The notes beneath the pieces are model-generated. The model saw only the letters and a program-made list of their open reading frames with translations, had not been told where the DNA came from and made no database searches. A stretch of DNA of 64,000 nt from M0108 sp963841065. GTDB taxonomy: Bacteria > Pseudomonadota > Gammaproteobacteria > Chromatiales > Chromatiaceae. The position numbers were made by a program, and so were the translations under genes. This document shows, piece after piece, positions 61,714 to 64,000 of the stretch. Location of the stretch: NCBI GenBank assembly GCA_963841065.1, contig CAWJBI010000033.1, forward strand, positions 86,475-150,474. Reading direction: 5' to 3'. Every line of letters begins with the position of its first letter. Positions within the stretch are counted from its first letter, which is position 1.

Positions 61714-64000
61714 CTACCTCTCGCCCGGGGGTCGCCAGGACCAGAGGCGGGGATGGGCCTCGCGATAAAGGTCGGGACCGTCCAGACCCGCGGCGGTCAG
61801 GACGAAACCGATGGCCCCGGCCTCCGCCGTGTTCAGTTCCCGGGCACCGACGGCGGCTACCCGCTCCCGTACCCGGGCGGAAGGGAAGCCGAAGCGATTG
61901 GCGAAGCCGCTGGCATAGAGCACCCAGGCCGGCGTCACGGCCGCCAGGAATTCGCGGCTGCTGGAGGTATTGCTGCCGTGATGGCCGGCCACCAGCAGGG
62001 GCGTGGTCAGACCCCCGCGTCGCGCCAGTTGCCTTTCCGGGGCCTGACCCAGGTCACCCGGCACCAGCAGGCTGGCACCCTGGGTGGCCACGCGCAGCAC
62101 GCAAGAGCTATCGTTACCCTCCAACCCGGCCTGGAAGGGATATAGCACCGCGAAGTCCACCCCATCCCAGGTCCAGCCCTGGCCAGCGAGACAGGGTTCG
62201 GCCCGGGGATCGGCCATTTCGCCCGGCTCGCCCGCCAGGATACGATCGATCGGCATCTGGGCGGCCAGGCCCGGGAAGCCGCCGACATGGTCCTGATCCG
62301 CATGGCTCAGGACCAGGGTATCGATCCGGCGCACGCCCTGCTCCCGCAGGTAGGGAACCACGACGGCATCGCCCGTGTTGAAACCGCCCAGGAAGGCCGG
62401 ACCCGTATCGAAGACCAGGACATGATGGGCGGTGCGGATCACGGCGGAGAGCCCCTGCCCCACGTCGAGTAACCGCAGCCAGGCCTCGCCGGTGGCCGGC
62501 GTGGGCGGGGTCAGCAGCCCGAGGGGTAGCAGCAGGGGCAGACCCAGCCAGCGCCCGGGTAGCCCCCGGGGCGCCAACAGCAGCAGGGCCCCGCCGAAGG
62601 CCGCCACCCAGGCCCAGTCCGGCCGCGCCGCAATGCCCACCGAGGCCCAGGGCCAGGCCGAGATCGCCGTCAGGCCATCCAGCAGCCAGGCCAGCAGGGC
62701 GGCGGTCCAGACGAGGGGTGTCGCGATCCCGGTCATCAACAGCAGGGCGGCCGCGATCAACACCAGCGGCAGGAGCAGGCCAAAGAGGGGGATCGCCACC
62801 AGGTTGACCAGCGGGGAGACCACCGAGGCCCGACTGAAGAGCAACAGCAAGAGGGGCAGAAAGCCCAGGGTTGCCACCCACTGCGCCTGGCCCCAGCGCC
62901 GCCACAGGCCTTCCAGGGCCAGCCGGTTGCCGAGACCATAGATGAGGGCCGCCACGCCGCCGAAGGACAGCCAGAGCCCATAACTCAGCACCTCCGTCGG
63001 GTCCAGCAGCAGGACCGCGGCCAGGGCGAAGGTCAGGCCCGTCCAGGGCCGGGGGGTGCGGGACCAGAGGAGGGCCACCAGCACCACCGACAACATGATC
63101 AGGGAGCGCTGGGTGCAGACGGCGAAGCCCGCCAGGGCGCTGTAGATCAGGGCCGCCACCAGTCCCCCCAGGGCCCCCGCCCGCGGCGCCGCCAGTCGGG
63201 CCACCAGCCAGGGCGAGCGCGACCAGGACCAGCGGGTCAGAAAGAAGAGGCTGGCCGCCACCAGGCCCACATGCAGCCCGGAAATGGAGACCAGGTGATT
63301 GACGCCGGTGCGCGTCAACACCTCCCATTGGGCGGTTGTCACCTCCGTGTCCTCCCCCAGCACCAGGGCCAGCACCAGCCCCGCCGCCGGCGAGCCCGCC
63401 AACGCTCTTCCCAGCCGCTCGCTCAGGCCCTGACGCCAGCGGTCGATCCAGTAGGGCCCGGCGCCGGGGTCGATCAGGCCCAGGTCACCGCCATCCCGCA
63501 CATAACCCGTGGCGACGATGCCCTGCTGGAACAGCCAGCGTTCGTAATCAAAGCCACCGGGATTGGCGAAGCCATGGGGCGGCTTGAGCCTTACCCCCAG
63601 GGCGCGAGCCTCTCCCACCCGCAAGGGGGGCGCCCCCCGCCAGGTCAGGCGGACCAGGCCCGTGAACCCCAGTGCCTCCTCGCCCCGCCAGGCGCGCTCG
63701 ACACGAAACTGGAAGCGCGTCCCCCCGGACTTGGACTCCGGCAGCGAGGCCACCCGACCCTCCAGGCGCAGATCCACCCGCGCCAATTCCGCCGGAAAGG
63801 GATGACACAGCAGGTCGCAAGCCCGGAATTGGGCCCAGAGGAGCCCCACCAGCAACCAGCAGAGGGGACGCGCTGGCGCCCAATACCAGGCCAGCCAGGC
63901 CATCGCCGCCGCCAGCAGCCCCAGGAGGGGCCAGGCCGGCGGTGGCTCGGACAAGATAAAGAAGAGGCAGACACCCAAGGCAAAGCCCAGGGCGGCGGAG
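61714..64000 (-). CDS. comEC: ComEC/Rec2 DNA-uptake channel, start outside the window
   Basis: At least 762 codons, open to the right edge. N-terminal hydrophobic helices and an OB domain (FQFRVERAWRGEEALGFTGL) come first, then the competence domain (TRTGVNHLVSISGLHVGLVA, GALGGLVAALIYSALAGFAV). A C-terminal metallo-beta-lactamase-like domain follows (LLDVGQGLSAVIRTAHHVLV, TLVLSHADQDHVGGFPGL, LLVAGHHGSNTSSSREFLAA). The protein carries single-stranded DNA across the inner membrane in transformation; the HxDxDH nuclease motif is intact. The codons before 63978 (ALGFALGVCLFF) are in frame, so the true start lies beyond the edge. Confidence 0.93.
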   Translation of the reverse strand, partial: SAALGFALGVCLFFILSEPPPAWPLLGLLAAAMAWLAWYWAPARPLCWLLVGLLWAQFRACDLLCHPFPAELARVDLRLEGRVASLPESKSGGTRFQFRVERAWRGEEALGFTGLVRLTWRGAPPLRVGEARALGVRLKPPHGFANPGGFDYERWLFQQGIVATGYVRDGGDLGLIDPGAGPYWIDRWRQGLSERLGRALAGSPAAGLVLALVLGEDTEVTTAQWEVLTRTGVNHLVSISGLHVGLVAASLFFLTRWSWSRSPWLVARLAAPRAGALGGLVAALIYSALAGFAVCTQRSLIMLSVVLVALLWSRTPRPWTGLTFALAAVLLLDPTEVLSYGLWLSFGGVAALIYGLGNRLALEGLWRRWGQAQWVATLGFLPLLLLLFSRASVVSPLVNLVAIPLFGLLLPLVLIAAALLLMTGIATPLVWTAALLAWLLDGLTAISAWPWASVGIAARPDWAWVAAFGGALLLLAPRGLPGRWLGLPLLLPLGLLTPPTPATGEAWLRLLDVGQGLSAVIRTAHHVLVFDTGPAFLGGFNTGDAVVVPYLREQGVRRIDTLVLSHADQDHVGGFPGLAAQMPIDRILAGEPGEMADPRAEPCLAGQGWTWDGVDFAVLYPFQAGLEGNDSSCVLRVATQGASLLVPGDLGQAPERQLARRGGLTTPLLVAGHHGSNTSSSREFLAAVTPAWVLYASGFANRFGFPSARVRERVAAVGARELNTAEAGAIGFVLTAAGLDGPDLYREAHPRLWSWRPPGER

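Noticed and set aside
1..64000. CRISPR arrays, tRNA and rRNA genes
   Set aside because: No regularly spaced direct repeats and no cloverleaf or rRNA-like sequences were recognised in any gap. Dedicated scans would be needed to be certain.

Overview
The window is about 64 kb of GC-rich (roughly 65%) DNA from a gammaproteobacterium. The best guess is a purple sulfur bacterium of the Chromatiaceae or a close sulfur-oxidising relative. The main pointer is a complete soeABC locus (cytoplasmic sulfite dehydrogenase). Typical gammaproteobacterial housekeeping blocks support it: comEC-exbB-exbD-msbA-lpxK-ycaR-kdsB, zipA-ligA, rnm-yciO next to yciB-yciI, recJ-darP, and divergent rluC/rne. The family assignment is inference from gene content; no rRNA gene is present.

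Layout. 0-2.4 kb: response regulator, histidine kinase and the start of a SulP anion transporter, all on the minus strand. 2.5-10.4 kb: an accessory region with a chimera of two decayed insertion sequences, an Mrr restriction enzyme beside the last codons of a lost DNA methylase, a Sel1-repeat remnant, two XRE regulators, a possible three-gene cassette (XRE regulator, conserved unknown protein, divergent membrane protein) around a near-perfect operator palindrome, a decayed FitAB pair and a BrnT/antitoxin pair. 10.6-15.3 kb: soeABC with an FNR-like box upstream. 15.5-20 kb: YciO, RNase AM, YciB, YciI, a parvulin-type isomerase and a DUF599 protein. 20-28 kb: a HigBA-like pair, DusA, an EamA transporter, MurU, a glutamate-cysteine-ligase-like enzyme, an M14/AstE-like enzyme and a long-chain acyl-CoA synthetase. 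28.2-32.8 kb: an island with a large nested hairpin, a broken ISL3 transposase, a Na+/H+ antiporter and a heavily decayed DUF4338(DruA-like)/IS4 transposase relic. 32.8-40.4 kb: darP-recJ, a class V aminotransferase, three arsenosugar-biosynthesis genes (arsS and two glycosyltransferases) and bioA. 40.5-45 kb: a palindromic repeat, a small conserved protein, an AT-rich two-gene insert with a SWIM zinc finger, ligA and zipA. 45-54 kb: rlmKL, a HAD phosphatase, rluC, rne and a low-molecular-weight tyrosine phosphatase. 54-64 kb: a candidate small RNA, OsmC, NupC, a cysteine-cluster protein and the envelope operon running to a partial comEC at the right edge.

A pervasive property is frameshifting. 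Many genes, including normally essential ones (ligA, rne, lpxK), are readable only by joining two or more frames, often at G or C runs. This looks more like indel errors in the assembly than real gene loss, so those genes are annotated as one CDS over the full span. Insertion-sequence and toxin relics, and one gene with an in-frame stop, are annotated as pseudogenes.

As to function, soeABC oxidises sulfite to sulfate in the cytoplasm, and the two-component system plus SulP transporter may handle the resulting sulfate. msbA-lpxK-kdsB build and export lipid A-Kdo, and exbBD may energise the outer membrane. The accessory blocks are dominated by mobile-element debris, toxin-antitoxin pairs and restriction remnants, the usual setting for defence or mobility functions. 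The most likely undescribed system is the regulator/unknown/membrane-protein cassette at 6.0-9.1 kb. The SWIM-protein pair at 41.0-41.9 kb is second.
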